Of a stretch of DNA of 64,000 nucleotides, positions 9,930 through 18,691 are shown piece by piece. Source of the DNA: Cyclobacteriaceae bacterium (GTDB lineage: Bacteria; Bacteroidota; Bacteroidia; Cytophagales; Cyclobacteriaceae). Made by a program: the position numbers and the translations under genes. How positions within the stretch are numbered: the first letter of the stretch is position 1; the number at the start of each line of letters is the position of its first letter. Below the pieces are notes generated by a model. That model saw only the letters and a list, made by a program, of their open reading frames with translations, ran no database searches and was not told the origin of the DNA. The stretch spans positions 62,001 to 126,000 of the forward strand of contig CATQIH010000034.1 of the NCBI GenBank assembly GCA_958296015.1, written 5' to 3'.

Positions 9930-10487
9930 ATGAGACCATATCATTATTTAAGTGACGAAGAAATTACCAGGCAGCTTAAAGAAAATTTATGCCCCATACT
10001 GTTCACTGAACTGATAAACCGTTATCAACTCATGATTGTGCAGTCATGCACCCGTCGGCTCAAAAGCGCGGAAGCAGCTCAGGATGTTTCACAGGAAGTT
10101 TTGTTGCGTGTACTTACCAAAATAAGTAGTTACAGGGGAGAAGCCCCATTTTCAGCATGGCTACAGACGATCATACATAACCGTTGTACAGACCATATTC
10201 ATCAAAATAAAAAGCAACTGCACGAAGAACTATCCAAAGAAATTATACAGAGTCTAGAAGAAGAGACAACTGATGACGAGAGTTCTATACCAACAATAGA
10301 AATGCTGGAGGAGCTTATGGAGCAACTTAGCGGCGAGGATAAGTTGTTGCTATTGCTTAGGTACAAAGAGAAGTGGCCTGTCAAGACCATTGAAACAGCA
10401 CTACAAATCCCAGAAGGTAGGGTAAAAATGCGCCTGAGTCGGGCTAAGGAAAAAATAAGAAAATTTTATCAAGCGGGCTGTTCTTAA
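9930..10487 (+). CDS. ECF-type RNA polymerase sigma factor
   Basis: I place the start at ATG 9930 (MRPYHYLSDEEITRQL), giving 185 residues; the upstream extension in the same frame is AT-rich and unlike the family. Region 2 includes LINRYQLMIVQSCTRRLKSAEAAQDVSQEVLLRVLTKI and AWLQTIIHNRCTDHI. Region 4 includes LLLLLRYKEKWPVKTIETALQIPEGRVKMRLSRAKEKIRKF, a helix-turn-helix that reads the -35 element. Such factors respond to envelope or other stress. No anti-sigma factor gene is adjacent, which leaves its control unknown. It is divergent from the duplicated lipoprotein genes. Confidence 0.9.
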   Translation: MRPYHYLSDEEITRQLKENLCPILFTELINRYQLMIVQSCTRRLKSAEAAQDVSQEVLLRVLTKISSYRGEAPFSAWLQTIIHNRCTDHIHQNKKQLHEELSKEIIQSLEEETTDDESSIPTIEMLEELMEQLSGEDKLLLLLRYKEKWPVKTIETALQIPEGRVKMRLSRAKEKIRKFYQAGCS

Positions 10488-10508
10488 AGTCTATCGCAAC
10501 ATACCATC

Positions 10509-10853
10509 CTACTTCTGTTCCAGTTCGCTGATCTGAAAATGGGTGGAATCTGTGGGAACTGTATACGTGGTATCTTTGTGCAAATTTGGCGGGAAAACGG
10601 TGACCATCTGAATAGATTTGATGGCATTGTATTTTTGCGGCAACGTGTAAGGTTCAATGATACCGAATTTTCCCTTTTCTACCAGAAAATTCTTCGGCAG
10701 TGAATCCGGGCCAAACAAAGAAAAAGTGACCGTGCGCACACTATCATCCAAGATAAAACTACTCTGAAATGCAGGGCAAATCATGCCTCTGTGACAGGCA
10801 GAAAGCAAGAGGGTTATGATACTGTATTTTATAACTGAAGCAAATATCTTCAT
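10509..10853 (-). CDS. Small putative lipoprotein of unknown function
   Basis: The product is 114 residues. It begins MKIFASVIKYSIITLLLSACHRG, a lipoprotein signal peptide with Cys at residue 20, followed by a short acidic domain (CPAFQSSFILDDSVRTVTFSLFGPDSLPK) and a C terminus with no membrane segment. I recognise the CPAFxSxF pattern as recurring in Bacteroidota hypothetical proteins but know no function. The gene is convergent with the ECF sigma factor, 21 bp away, so it is unlikely to be its co-transcribed regulator. Confidence 0.6.
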   Translation of the reverse strand: MKIFASVIKYSIITLLLSACHRGMICPAFQSSFILDDSVRTVTFSLFGPDSLPKNFLVEKGKFGIIEPYTLPQKYNAIKSIQMVTVFPPNLHKDTTYTVPTDSTHFQISELEQK

Positions 10854-11190
10854 GTATGAAGTTAGTAATTGCGCAAAGCATTTAACTTTGTGTATATCCA
10901 GGTAATAATGACAAATATCACTCTTTTATGATATAGTATACTTTAAAGATGTCGTTGTTTTATTACATGCGTAACCTACTGCTAAAATAGCATGTTTTTA
11001 TAAATGTCGTGGTAGAAACGCGGTTGTCAACACGCTGATATGTGATAGATGGGTAATTTTTCTCACACCACTGCTTCCAATAAGATGTGTAGACCAAGCA
11101 GATAAATTAGAATAGTTATATTTTTATTTGAATTGTTTTATTACGCAACAATTGTATCATCTGACAGGTTGTTAGGAAAATCAAAGAATC
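10854..11190. other. AT-rich intergenic region, no gene seen
   Basis: This 337-bp stretch separates a leftward lipoprotein from the rightward DNA ligase and must hold both promoters. I see no clear TAnnTTTG box, RNA gene or repeat. Confidence 0.5.
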
Positions 11191-12807
11191 GTGAAACAAT
11201 TTGCCGAACTCTTTACCCGCCTAGACCAAACCAACAAAACAAATGAAAAGATTGCTGCGATCAAAGACTATTTTGAAATAGCTTCTGACAAAGACCAACT
11301 GTGGACGCTGGCACTTTTTACGCACAAACGACCTAAAAAGCAAGTCAAGACCACTTTGCTACGCCAATGGGTGTCTGAGCTGGCGGCGATTCCCGACTGG
11401 CTCTTTGAAGAATCTTACCACATGGTGGGCGACCTGGGAGAAACCATCAGCCTGCTACTGCCCGAACCCGACCAGGAACAGGATGAGTCGCTGGCCTACT
11501 GGATAGATTATCTGCAACAGATGAGCAAGGATTCGGATGAGGAAAAAAAAGAGAAGGTGCTACAGGCATGGCGCAGGATGACACGCCCCGAACAGTTTGT
11601 TTTTACCAAGCTGATGACCGGCAGCTTCAGGGTAGGCGTTTCGCAAAACCTGGTCACTCGGGCCATTGCCGAAGTGATGGACGTAGACCCAAAAATTGTG
11701 GCACACCGGATTATGGGCAACTGGAAACCACAAAATACCACTTTCGAGCAGTTGATTCTGCACGAAAACAAAGAAGATCACCTGAGTCGCCCTTATCCCT
11801 TCTTCCTGGCTTATCCTACCGAAGAACCTGCTACTCTGGGCCAGGCCAGCGAATGGCAGGCTGAATGGAAATGGGATGGCATCCGCGCACAGATCATTTA
11901 CCGTCAGGGGCAGCTGTATATCTGGTCGCGGGGTGAAGAACTGCTGACTGATAAGTTTCCTGAGCTTCATGCGTTTGCTGACTTTCTGCCCGATGGCACA
12001 GTCATAGATGGAGAAATTCTGCCTTTTGCCAATGATCAAATACTCTCTTTTGCTGCTCTGCAAACGAGGATAGGCAGGAAAAACGTGACGAAAGCCATTC
12101 TCAAAAAAGCTCCTGTCATCATCATGGCCTATGATATGCTGGAGTGGCAGGGCGAGGATATCCGGGAGAAAACGCTGGTAGAACGCAGAAAATTGCTGGA
12201 AGCATTGCACCAGCAGTTTCATGGTTTTACACCTGCTTTCAAACTATCCAGCATCGTAGAGGCCAGCGACTGGGAGACGCTCACCACATTGCGCGAAGAA
12301 GCGAGAAGCTACCTGGCGGAAGGTTTTATGCTGAAAAGAAAAGATGCTCCCTACCGGGTTGGCCGCAAAAAAGGTGACTGGTGGAAATGGAAAGTAGCTC
12401 CACTGACCATCGATGGCGTGCTCATCAATGCGCAGAAAGGCTCCGGAAAGCGGGCTGGCTTGTACACAGACTATACGTTTGCCGTATGGAACGACCTGGA
12501 AGAAGAACGCAAGCTGGTACCTTTCGCCAAAGCCTATTCCGGCCTCACCGACGAAGAGATCAGGCAGGTAGATAACTTTATCAAGCGCAACACCAAAGAA
12601 CGCTTCGGACCGGTACGTACGGTAACGCCAAAATTGGTTTTTGAGATAGCCTTTGAAGGCATACAGGAGTCTAGCCGTCATAAATCGGGCGTAGCCCTGA
12701 GGTTTCCCCGCATGTTGCGCTGGCGCCACGACAAAAAAGCCAGCGAGGCCAACACCTTGTTGGAGTTACAGGCCCTGTTGGCTTTGTATGGTAAAGAAAA
12801 TCCCTGA
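11191..12807 (+). CDS. ATP-dependent DNA ligase (bacterial repair-type)
   Basis: It seals nicks using ATP through a covalent lysyl-AMP. The order is an N-terminal DNA-binding domain (about residues 1-190), an adenylation domain with K227 in EWKWDGIRAQ, motif III YDMLEW, motif IV EGFMLKRKDAPY and motif V WWKWKVAPLTIDGVL, and a C-terminal OB fold ending in LRFPRMLRWRHDKKASEA. The 538-residue length fits the ligase of the 'ligase-associated DNA damage response' set, normally found beside an exonuclease, a helicase and a phosphoesterase. None of those partners is here. The start is GTG at 11191. Confidence 0.93.
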   Translation: MKQFAELFTRLDQTNKTNEKIAAIKDYFEIASDKDQLWTLALFTHKRPKKQVKTTLLRQWVSELAAIPDWLFEESYHMVGDLGETISLLLPEPDQEQDESLAYWIDYLQQMSKDSDEEKKEKVLQAWRRMTRPEQFVFTKLMTGSFRVGVSQNLVTRAIAEVMDVDPKIVAHRIMGNWKPQNTTFEQLILHENKEDHLSRPYPFFLAYPTEEPATLGQASEWQAEWKWDGIRAQIIYRQGQLYIWSRGEELLTDKFPELHAFADFLPDGTVIDGEILPFANDQILSFAALQTRIGRKNVTKAILKKAPVIIMAYDMLEWQGEDIREKTLVERRKLLEALHQQFHGFTPAFKLSSIVEASDWETLTTLREEARSYLAEGFMLKRKDAPYRVGRKKGDWWKWKVAPLTIDGVLINAQKGSGKRAGLYTDYTFAVWNDLEEERKLVPFAKAYSGLTDEEIRQVDNFIKRNTKERFGPVRTVTPKLVFEIAFEGIQESSRHKSGVALRFPRMLRWRHDKKASEANTLLELQALLALYGKENP

Positions 12808-13827
12808 TTAACTCTTCACGCTTTTTTCCTCGTTGGTTGCTCTGATAGAAAGCACAATGGTGATGGTAAGTACCACAGCGATAACCAGCAACGATGCAAA
12901 AGTAGGAATATGCCACAAATCGCTGAGCATAAATTTAATGCCTACAAACGCCAGTATAATGGCCAACCCTTTGTTGAGATAAACGAACCGGTCTTTCAGA
13001 TCAGCTAGCAAGAAATACAGTGCCCTTAGCCCCAGAATAGCAAAAGCATTGGAACTGAACACAATAAACTTGTTTTGCGTGACCGCCAGTACGGCAGGAA
13101 TGGAGTCTACAGCAAAAATCACGTCAGACAACTCTATGACGATCAGTACCACCAGCAAAGGAGTGGCAAGCGTCTTACCGTTTTCCTTGACCAGGAAATG
13201 ATCTTTGTGGTAATGATCGGTCTGAGGCAAAAACTTTTTGGTAAACCGGATAGCAGGATTACCGGAAGGGTCGTCATCTTCTTCTGAGTTGCGATAAATA
13301 CGGTATGCCGTAAATAAAAGAATAGCACCAAACACATAGATGATCCAGTGTACGCTCTCCAGCAGGGCAATACCTCCGAATATAAACCCGGCACGCATGG
13401 CAAGTGCGCCAAAAATACCCCAGAACAACACCCTGTGCTGGTATTCATTAGGCACCCTGAAATAAGAGAAAAGCACAGCCCAGAGAAATACATTGTCTAC
13501 CGACAAGCTTTTTTCTACCAGGTAAGCCGTAATGTACTGAGAGGCTTCCACCCCGCCCATCCACACCCAGATGACACCGGTAAACAATAAGCCCAGGGTA
13601 ATCCAGACGGCACTATAAATAGCGGCTTCTTTGGTATTGATCTGGTGTGGTTTACGCATCACCAGCTGTAGGTCTACCACTAGCAGCAATAGGATCAAAG
13701 CAATAAATCCCCACCATGCCCATCGGTGAACTTCCGGAGAACTATCTGTTGCCACCTGAAGGAGCAAGCCTGAATGAACAAAATCAGATAAACCGATGCT
13801 CCAGGCCATTAGTCCTTTTATTAACAT
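12808..13827 (-). CDS. TerC/Alx family integral membrane protein
   Basis: A multi-pass inner-membrane protein of the TerC family, members of which have been linked to manganese export and tellurite resistance. The family hallmarks are EKSLSVDNVFLWAVLFSYFRVP, with the conserved DN, and IELSDVIFAVDSIPAVLAVTQNKFIVFSSNAFAILGLRALYF. About eight or nine hydrophobic segments are visible, with a charged loop (YRNSEEDDDP) in the middle. I prefer the start at 13827 (MLIKGLMAW) over 13884, because the upstream 19 codons are not family-like. It lies 68 bp downstream of the M50 protease gene on the same strand. I see no yybP-ykoY-type manganese riboswitch upstream. Confidence 0.9.
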   Translation of the reverse strand: MLIKGLMAWSIGLSDFVHSGLLLQVATDSSPEVHRWAWWGFIALILLLLVVDLQLVMRKPHQINTKEAAIYSAVWITLGLLFTGVIWVWMGGVEASQYITAYLVEKSLSVDNVFLWAVLFSYFRVPNEYQHRVLFWGIFGALAMRAGFIFGGIALLESVHWIIYVFGAILLFTAYRIYRNSEEDDDPSGNPAIRFTKKFLPQTDHYHKDHFLVKENGKTLATPLLVVLIVIELSDVIFAVDSIPAVLAVTQNKFIVFSSNAFAILGLRALYFLLADLKDRFVYLNKGLAIILAFVGIKFMLSDLWHIPTFASLLVIAVVLTITIVLSIRATNEEKSVKS

Positions 13828-13895
13828 AAGTATTATATTTAAATAGTAATATATAGCTTCAAAAATGCATTTCAGGATCAACAAAAACTAAACCA

Positions 13896-15019
13896 TTAAA
13901 CAATAAAGGGCGTAGGACTGAAACATAAAGCAAAGACCAGCAGTGCCAACCAACCCAACACTTTTCTTTTAGCATCCAACGGCTGATCAAAGTATACGGT
14001 AGGATGATAAATACCCAGCACCCGTCCCAGCAGGAAGGCAAAAACCAGCCAGCCTTGATAGCCGGTAGCCGCAGGCATCAGGTAAACCCACACAAACTGA
14101 AGGCTCAGCACCAGCATGGCGATCATCAGATTGCTGACGGTAGAAGAAGTAAGCCTGGAAAAAGAAGGTACAGAAACAAGGCATACAGGGGCAATGTTAT
14201 CCACAAATCTTCTGTAGCATCGTAAGGAGACACCGCCCCCAGCCCGGCATAGGTCACAAAAGCGACAAACAAACCCGCTGATATCCGCTTGTGCCAGCGG
14301 CTGCCCAGCAAGCCATACAGCACATGGCCACCATCCAGCTGACCAATGGGCAACAGGTTGAGTGCCGTAAAAAACAACGCCATATACCCGGCAAACAACC
14401 ACGGATAATGCACCAGTTCGTAGTGATTGGGCACACTGGCAGGATCGGTAGCCATATAGTTTTCGAAGAAAGCAAAAAGCAGGTTGTTTCCCACCTTGAA
14501 ACTCAGGGTTTCATCCTGGTACACATGGTTGGCATAATCCAGCCCGTATTCAGCATATTCCGGATGAATCTCAAAGATGTATTCAGGGGGCGGCAGATGC
14601 GTAAAACCATAAGAAAGCACGCCCAGTGCCGCTACAAAACCAGCCAGCGGACCGGCTATGCCAATATCAAAAAACTTGACCCTTGAACTGACAGCTTCTT
14701 TGATTCTGATAAAAGCACCCATTGTACCAAGAGAGGGCACATACAGGAAGCCAAACCAAAAGGGCATATAGTAAGGCAATGTTACTTTTACCTTATGCCA
14801 CCGGGCAATAAAATAATGCCCAAACTCATGCACGGTGAGGATGCCCAAAAAGGGCAGCGAAAAGTAAAGTCCCCGTAGAAAGTACTCCCAGGTGAGTGGG
14901 TTTTCCTTTAGCCCCACGTAACGGCCAAACTGCCATTCGGCACCGGCCAGGGTGGTAGTTGTCAGTGTGATTAGAAAAAGTCCGGTATGGATCAGAATCT
15001 GTTTTTTTGTCAGCTTCAT
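13896..15019 (-). CDS. Site-2-protease-like membrane metallopeptidase (M50), with a 1-nt frameshift
   Basis: An intramembrane zinc protease. The catalytic HExxH is in TVHEFGHYFIARWHKV, and the second metal-binding segment is LLPIGQLDGGHVLYG. The first frame runs from ATG 15019 to a premature stop at 14126. The C terminus continues in another frame from SRLTSSTVSNLMIAML to KVLGWLALLVFALCFSPTPFIV, the usual ending of this family. Adding one base in the A5 tract at 14159-14163 (plus strand) joins the two as LYLLFSRLTSS. The break is either a sequence error or a recent mutation. The start codon overlaps the stop of a HAD-hydrolase remnant. Confidence 0.88.
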
Positions 15020-15129
15020 AAATTTTCAAAAAACGCCTCAATCCCTTCATCCGGCGAAGCCCGAAAGGTCTGTATGCCTAACGCCTTAGCAGCTTCGTTA
15101 TTTTCTGGACGATCGTCAATAATACGGAT
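15016..15129 (-). pseudogene. 3' remnant of a HAD-family hydrolase gene
   Basis: The minus strand encodes IRIIDDRPENNEAAKALG followed by IQTFRASPDEGIEAFFENL and a stop overlapping the M50 start (ATGA). The IDDRPENxEAAxALG motif is the C-terminal end of haloacid-dehalogenase-type hydrolases. No upstream part of such a gene exists: the frame closes near 15170 and no homologous text precedes it. I read it as the residue of a deletion that left about 38 codons. Confidence 0.7.
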
Positions 15130-15206
15130 TGAGACGATACATCTAATTTTAAAAGACCAGCGAAAGTAGTAAGTTTAAAGTTAAATTGATTGCCAGCACA
15201 TAATAA

Positions 15207-16568
15207 ATGATCATGAGTAAAATTGCAGGTGTATTAAAAGATTTTTATGCGGCTCATCAGCAAAAGGTATTTCAGGCTTCTGCGCCCGGTCGCCTGGATG
15301 TGATGGGTGGCATGGCAGACTATGCCGGTTCGTTGCTGCTACAGCGTCCGCTTACCCAGGAAACCACTGCTCACATGTCCTTCCGCGAAGACCGGTATAT
15401 CACCATCCGGTACTTTTTCAAAGGAGAAGAACGCTCTTTTGTGGCCAACTACGATGACATTGTTGGTAATTTTAAAACCATCAACTACGACTACTGCCGC
15501 AAGCAGTTGCTGGCCAGAGAAGGCGGCGATTGGGCCGTTTATGTAATCGGCTGCCTGCTGGTACTCTACAACGAGATGAAGATCAAGCCGGAAGGCGTCG
15601 ACCTGCTCATTACCTCCGACATCCCTTTTGACAAAGAGCTAGGTTCTTCTGCTGCCCTGGAAGTAGCGATACTGAAAGCGATGAAAGCAGGCATGAACCT
15701 AAACCTCAACGACTATGAAATTCCTGCACTGGCACAGCAAGCAGAAAACCTGGTAGTAGGCAGGCCCGTTGGTATGGCTGCACAACTAACCGCTTTTTCT
15801 GGAAAACAGCATAAGCTAACTCCGATGATCTGCCAGCCACACGAGACTTTTCACCCCATTGATATTCCGGATACTATTCAGTTTGTCGGTATTGATACGG
15901 GCATCAGAGACGAAGAAGCCTGGGATCGTTACCTGACAGTCCGCACCGCCTCTTACATGGGCTACAGCATCATTGCCCTGTCTGCCGGTGCCTCCATCCG
16001 CGACCTGGAATGGGCCAAAGAACTCAACGATTGGTCGAAGCTTCCCTACAAAGGGTATCTGGCCAACGTCAACCCTTCGGAGTTTGAAGACAAGTACATT
16101 CCGCTATTGCCGGAAAGAATGATGGGTGAAGAATTTATAGACAAATACAGAACAGTGATTGATCCGCTATCATTTATAGACCGTGACAAAGAATACCGGT
16201 TGCTCAGTTGCACCCGGCATCCGGTGTATGAGAACTTCCGCGCCAAGCTTTTCTCACAGATCATAAAACACTATACCACGGAGTTTCAGAACTATTCTGA
16301 CCGGCTCAGCCTGATGGGTGAACTCATGTACCAGTCGCACCAAAGCTACACTGACTGTGGGCTAGGACATGAGCGCAGCGATGAGATTGTGCGGATGGTC
16401 AAGCAGGCCGGGCAGAAAAAGGGGCTGTACGGTGCCCGGGCAACTGGCATTGGCGGCGGCGGCACCCTTGCTGTTTTGTGCGGTGGATTTAATGGCGCAG
16501 ACAGTGCCACCAAGATACACCAGCAATATGCGGAAAAGCAAGGGCTGGAAACGGTATTTGTGGAGTAG
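15207..16568 (+). CDS. GHMP-superfamily sugar kinase (galactokinase/L-arabinokinase-like)
   Basis: It phosphorylates a sugar at the anomeric or a nearby position using ATP. The N-terminal signature APGRLDVMGGMADYAGS corresponds to the galactokinase motif, but with the DVMGGMADY form seen in plant-type L-arabinokinase domains. The GHMP phosphate-binding loop is DKELGSSAALEVA. The C-terminal motif is GARATGIGGGGTLAVL. The 453-residue length exceeds typical galactokinases (about 390). Nothing in the flanks is a sugar pathway gene, so the substrate is unproven. ATG at 15207 or 15213 are both possible starts. Confidence 0.8.
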   Translation: MIMSKIAGVLKDFYAAHQQKVFQASAPGRLDVMGGMADYAGSLLLQRPLTQETTAHMSFREDRYITIRYFFKGEERSFVANYDDIVGNFKTINYDYCRKQLLAREGGDWAVYVIGCLLVLYNEMKIKPEGVDLLITSDIPFDKELGSSAALEVAILKAMKAGMNLNLNDYEIPALAQQAENLVVGRPVGMAAQLTAFSGKQHKLTPMICQPHETFHPIDIPDTIQFVGIDTGIRDEEAWDRYLTVRTASYMGYSIIALSAGASIRDLEWAKELNDWSKLPYKGYLANVNPSEFEDKYIPLLPERMMGEEFIDKYRTVIDPLSFIDRDKEYRLLSCTRHPVYENFRAKLFSQIIKHYTTEFQNYSDRLSLMGELMYQSHQSYTDCGLGHERSDEIVRMVKQAGQKKGLYGARATGIGGGGTLAVLCGGFNGADSATKIHQQYAEKQGLETVFVE

Positions 16569-16646
16569 GCTTTTGGTTTTGGAAGTTAGGGATTAGTAGA
16601 CGGTTTCCTGGGTTTTACGGATTGGCAAAAAAATTATCAGTGCAGG

Positions 16647-16677
16647 TTTGATCTCATACCAAATGTTTATAAGTTTG
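16647..16677 (+). promoter_or_regulatory. Bacteroidota sigma-ABfr-type promoter of the tRNA gene
   Basis: TTTG at 16647-16650 and TAAGTTTG at 16670-16677 are separated by exactly 19 bp, matching TTTG-N19-TAnnTTTG. The tRNA starts 26 nt downstream. Confidence 0.75.
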
Positions 16678-16702
16678 CGACCTGTTTCAGCATTTGAGAC
16701 AC

Positions 16703-16776
16703 GGGCCTATAGCTCAGTTGGTTAGAGCACCTGACTCATAATCAGGTGGTCCCTGGTTCGAGCCCAGGTGGGCCCA
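16703..16776 (+). tRNA. tRNA with CAT anticodon (elongator Met, or Ile2 with modified C)
   Basis: A 74-nt cloverleaf folds fully. The acceptor arm is GGGCCTA/TGGGCCC, the D arm GCTC/GAGC, the anticodon arm CCTGA/TCAGG with CAT at 16737-16739, and the T arm CCTGG/CCAGG with loop TTCGAGC. CCA is not encoded. It lacks initiator features, so it is elongator Met or Ile2; the sequence alone does not let me choose. Confidence 0.95.
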
Positions 16777-16792
16777 CATACAGAAACCATTC

Positions 16793-16820
16793 AAACCGCT
16801 CTTTCTGGGCGGTTTTTTTT
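16793..16820 (+). terminator. Intrinsic terminator of the tRNA gene
   Basis: AAACCGC (16793-16799) pairs with GCGGTTT (16809-16815) and is followed by a T-rich tract, 17 nt after the tRNA. Confidence 0.8.
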
Positions 16821-16847
16821 ATTTTTTAGCCTATTGTTTATATTTAA

Positions 16848-17069
16848 TCAATCCTTTCTGGTGATGGCAAAATAGATGACGTAAATCCAGCCCAGGATGC
16901 CATGCAGTATGGCCCAAAGAATAGACTCGTTTCTCGACCAGGAGGCTACAACAGCAATAGCTGATCCCAGCCCAATGCCACTATTAGCCACCGTCCTGAC
17001 CGTTTCACCTGCACTGTCTGTTTGTGCAAAAAGGACATAGCTGGCTGTTAACAATAAGAAAAGCATCAT
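16848..17069 (-). CDS. Small membrane protein of unknown function
   Basis: From the ATG at 17069 the product has 73 residues: a signal-like N terminus (MMLFLLLTASYVLFAQ), a short polar stretch, a small-residue helix (VANSGIGLGSAIAVVASWS) and a C-terminal membrane helix rich in aromatics (ILWAILHGILGWIYVIYF). The longer frame to 17306 overlaps ilvA and is not convincing. Function unknown. It is divergent from ilvA. Confidence 0.55.
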   Translation of the reverse strand: MMLFLLLTASYVLFAQTDSAGETVRTVANSGIGLGSAIAVVASWSRNESILWAILHGILGWIYVIYFAITRKD

Positions 17070-17238
17070 AAATTTTTCATAGTTTGGTTTTTCGTTTAGG
17101 TTAACGCTGTTGCGCTCTGTTATTAAGATAAGGGTATGCTTCTTTAATACCCCCCCATTGAATGTGTAATGTACACCAAAAAATAAAAAGTCAGATAGAA
17201 CAGTGAACTTAAAAACATCTTTTAAAATTGCATAAAAG

Positions 17239-18504
17239 ATGACAATGCCACCGACACAGAAACTAATCCCTGTAGAAAATATTATCAATGCTGCGCAAAG
17301 GCTCAAAGGTATTGCCTACCACACTCCCTACATGCAAAGCATCAACCTATCAGAGCAATACCAGGCAAATATCTTTCTGAAACGGGAAGACTTGCAGGTG
17401 GTTCGTTCTTACAAAATCCGGGGTGCCTATAACAAGATCAGCAGCCTGAAACCTAGGCAGTTGACCAACGGTGTAGTGTGCGCTAGTGCAGGCAACCATG
17501 CACAGGGAGTAGCCTATGCCTGCCACAAAATGGGCATCAAAGGCTATATCTTTATGCCAATTCCAACCCCCAGGCAAAAGATCAAGCAGGTACAGATGTT
17601 TGGGAAAGATTTTATTGATATAGAGCTGGTAGGCGATACTTTTGATGATGCCTTTGCAGAAGCTCTCAAATTTTCAGCCACCCATCAATGCCAGTTCATC
17701 CCTCCTTTTGATGACCCAAAAGTGATAGAAGGCCAGGGCACGGTGGGCTATGAAATTTTGCAGGATGCAACGGACCAGATTGACTACCTGTTTTTGCCCA
17801 TTGGCGGCGGTGGACTAGCAGCCGGTGTGGGCAGCTATTTTAAACAGATCAGTCCGGAAACAAAAATCATTGGGCTGGAACCGCAGGGTGCCCCGGCCAT
17901 GAAAACCTCCAGGGAACGCGGAGAAAACATTACCCTGGACAAGATTGATAAGTTTATAGACGGTGCTGCCGTCAAACGGGTAGGCGACCTTACTTTTGGT
18001 ATCTGCCAGCAGGTAGTAGACGAGATCATGACCATTCCGGAAGGCAAAGTGTGTGATACCATTCTGAAGCTTTACAACGAAGAAGCCATTGTGGTAGAAC
18101 CCGCCGGTGCGCTTTCCATTGCCGCCCTTGATTTTTTCAAGAAAGAGATCAAAGGAAAAAATGTTACCTGCATCGTTAGTGGTGGCAACAACGACATCAC
18201 CCGCATGGAAGAGATCAAGGAGCGGGCACTGATGTACAACGGACTCAAGCACTACTTTATCATTCGTTTTCCGCAACGGGCAGGTGCGCTCAAAGAGTTT
18301 GTAGCAGAAGTACTTGGCCCCTGCGATGATATTACCCATTTTGGGTATACCAAAAAGAATAATCGCGAGCGGGGACCGGCGATGGTGGGCATCGAGCTGC
18401 AAAACAGCGAAGATTTTGAGCCTTTGGTCAGAAGGATGCAGGAGAAAAAGATCGCCTTTGAATTGCTGAACGAACGATGGGATTTGTTCAATTTTCTGGT
18501 GTAA
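17239..18504 (+). CDS. ilvA: Threonine ammonia-lyase (threonine dehydratase), biosynthetic type
   Basis: A PLP enzyme converting threonine to 2-oxobutanoate, the first step of isoleucine synthesis. The PLP lysine is K59 in VRSYKIRGAYNKI. The substrate/PLP loops include CASAGNHAQGVAYA and LPIGGGGLAAGVGSY. A single C-terminal ACT-like regulatory domain (from about residue 330, FIIRFPQRAGALKEFVAEVLG) makes it the 420-residue form found in Gram-positives and Bacteroidota rather than the 510-residue enterobacterial form. Other ilv genes are not adjacent. The hairpin GGGTAT/ATACCC near 17131-17154 in the leader has no clear function. Confidence 0.95.
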   Translation: MTMPPTQKLIPVENIINAAQRLKGIAYHTPYMQSINLSEQYQANIFLKREDLQVVRSYKIRGAYNKISSLKPRQLTNGVVCASAGNHAQGVAYACHKMGIKGYIFMPIPTPRQKIKQVQMFGKDFIDIELVGDTFDDAFAEALKFSATHQCQFIPPFDDPKVIEGQGTVGYEILQDATDQIDYLFLPIGGGGLAAGVGSYFKQISPETKIIGLEPQGAPAMKTSRERGENITLDKIDKFIDGAAVKRVGDLTFGICQQVVDEIMTIPEGKVCDTILKLYNEEAIVVEPAGALSIAALDFFKKEIKGKNVTCIVSGGNNDITRMEEIKERALMYNGLKHYFIIRFPQRAGALKEFVAEVLGPCDDITHFGYTKKNNRERGPAMVGIELQNSEDFEPLVRRMQEKKIAFELLNERWDLFNFLV

Positions 18505-18640
18505 AGATTAAGGTACTCATGGTAGCGTCTGCTAAGATATTCCAAGTAGAACAGTACACTAAGTACAGAATAACAGCAGTTTTATGATTTAGCTGATCAA
18601 AAGCTGTGTATTGTGCTCTGACAAATCAGGGAGACTGCCA

Positions 18641-18670
18641 TAAAAAAAGCCACTTTTTACAGTGGCTTCC
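18641..18670 (-). terminator. Intrinsic terminator of the 18.7-kb secreted-protein gene
   Basis: AAGCCACT/AGTGGCTT (18648-18669) forms a stem with a T run on the minus strand, 22 bp after the stop codon. Confidence 0.75.
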
Positions 18671-18691
18671 TAAAAATCATTTCTTCAAAAA

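Noticed and set aside
13828-13895. yybP-ykoY manganese riboswitch before terC
   Set aside because: The 68-bp gap after the M50 gene is too short and lacks the conserved loops.
16848-17306. 152-codon version of the small membrane protein
   Set aside because: The extension overlaps the ilvA start and reads as unrelated hydrophobic sequence; the ATG at 17069 gives a clean signal-like start.
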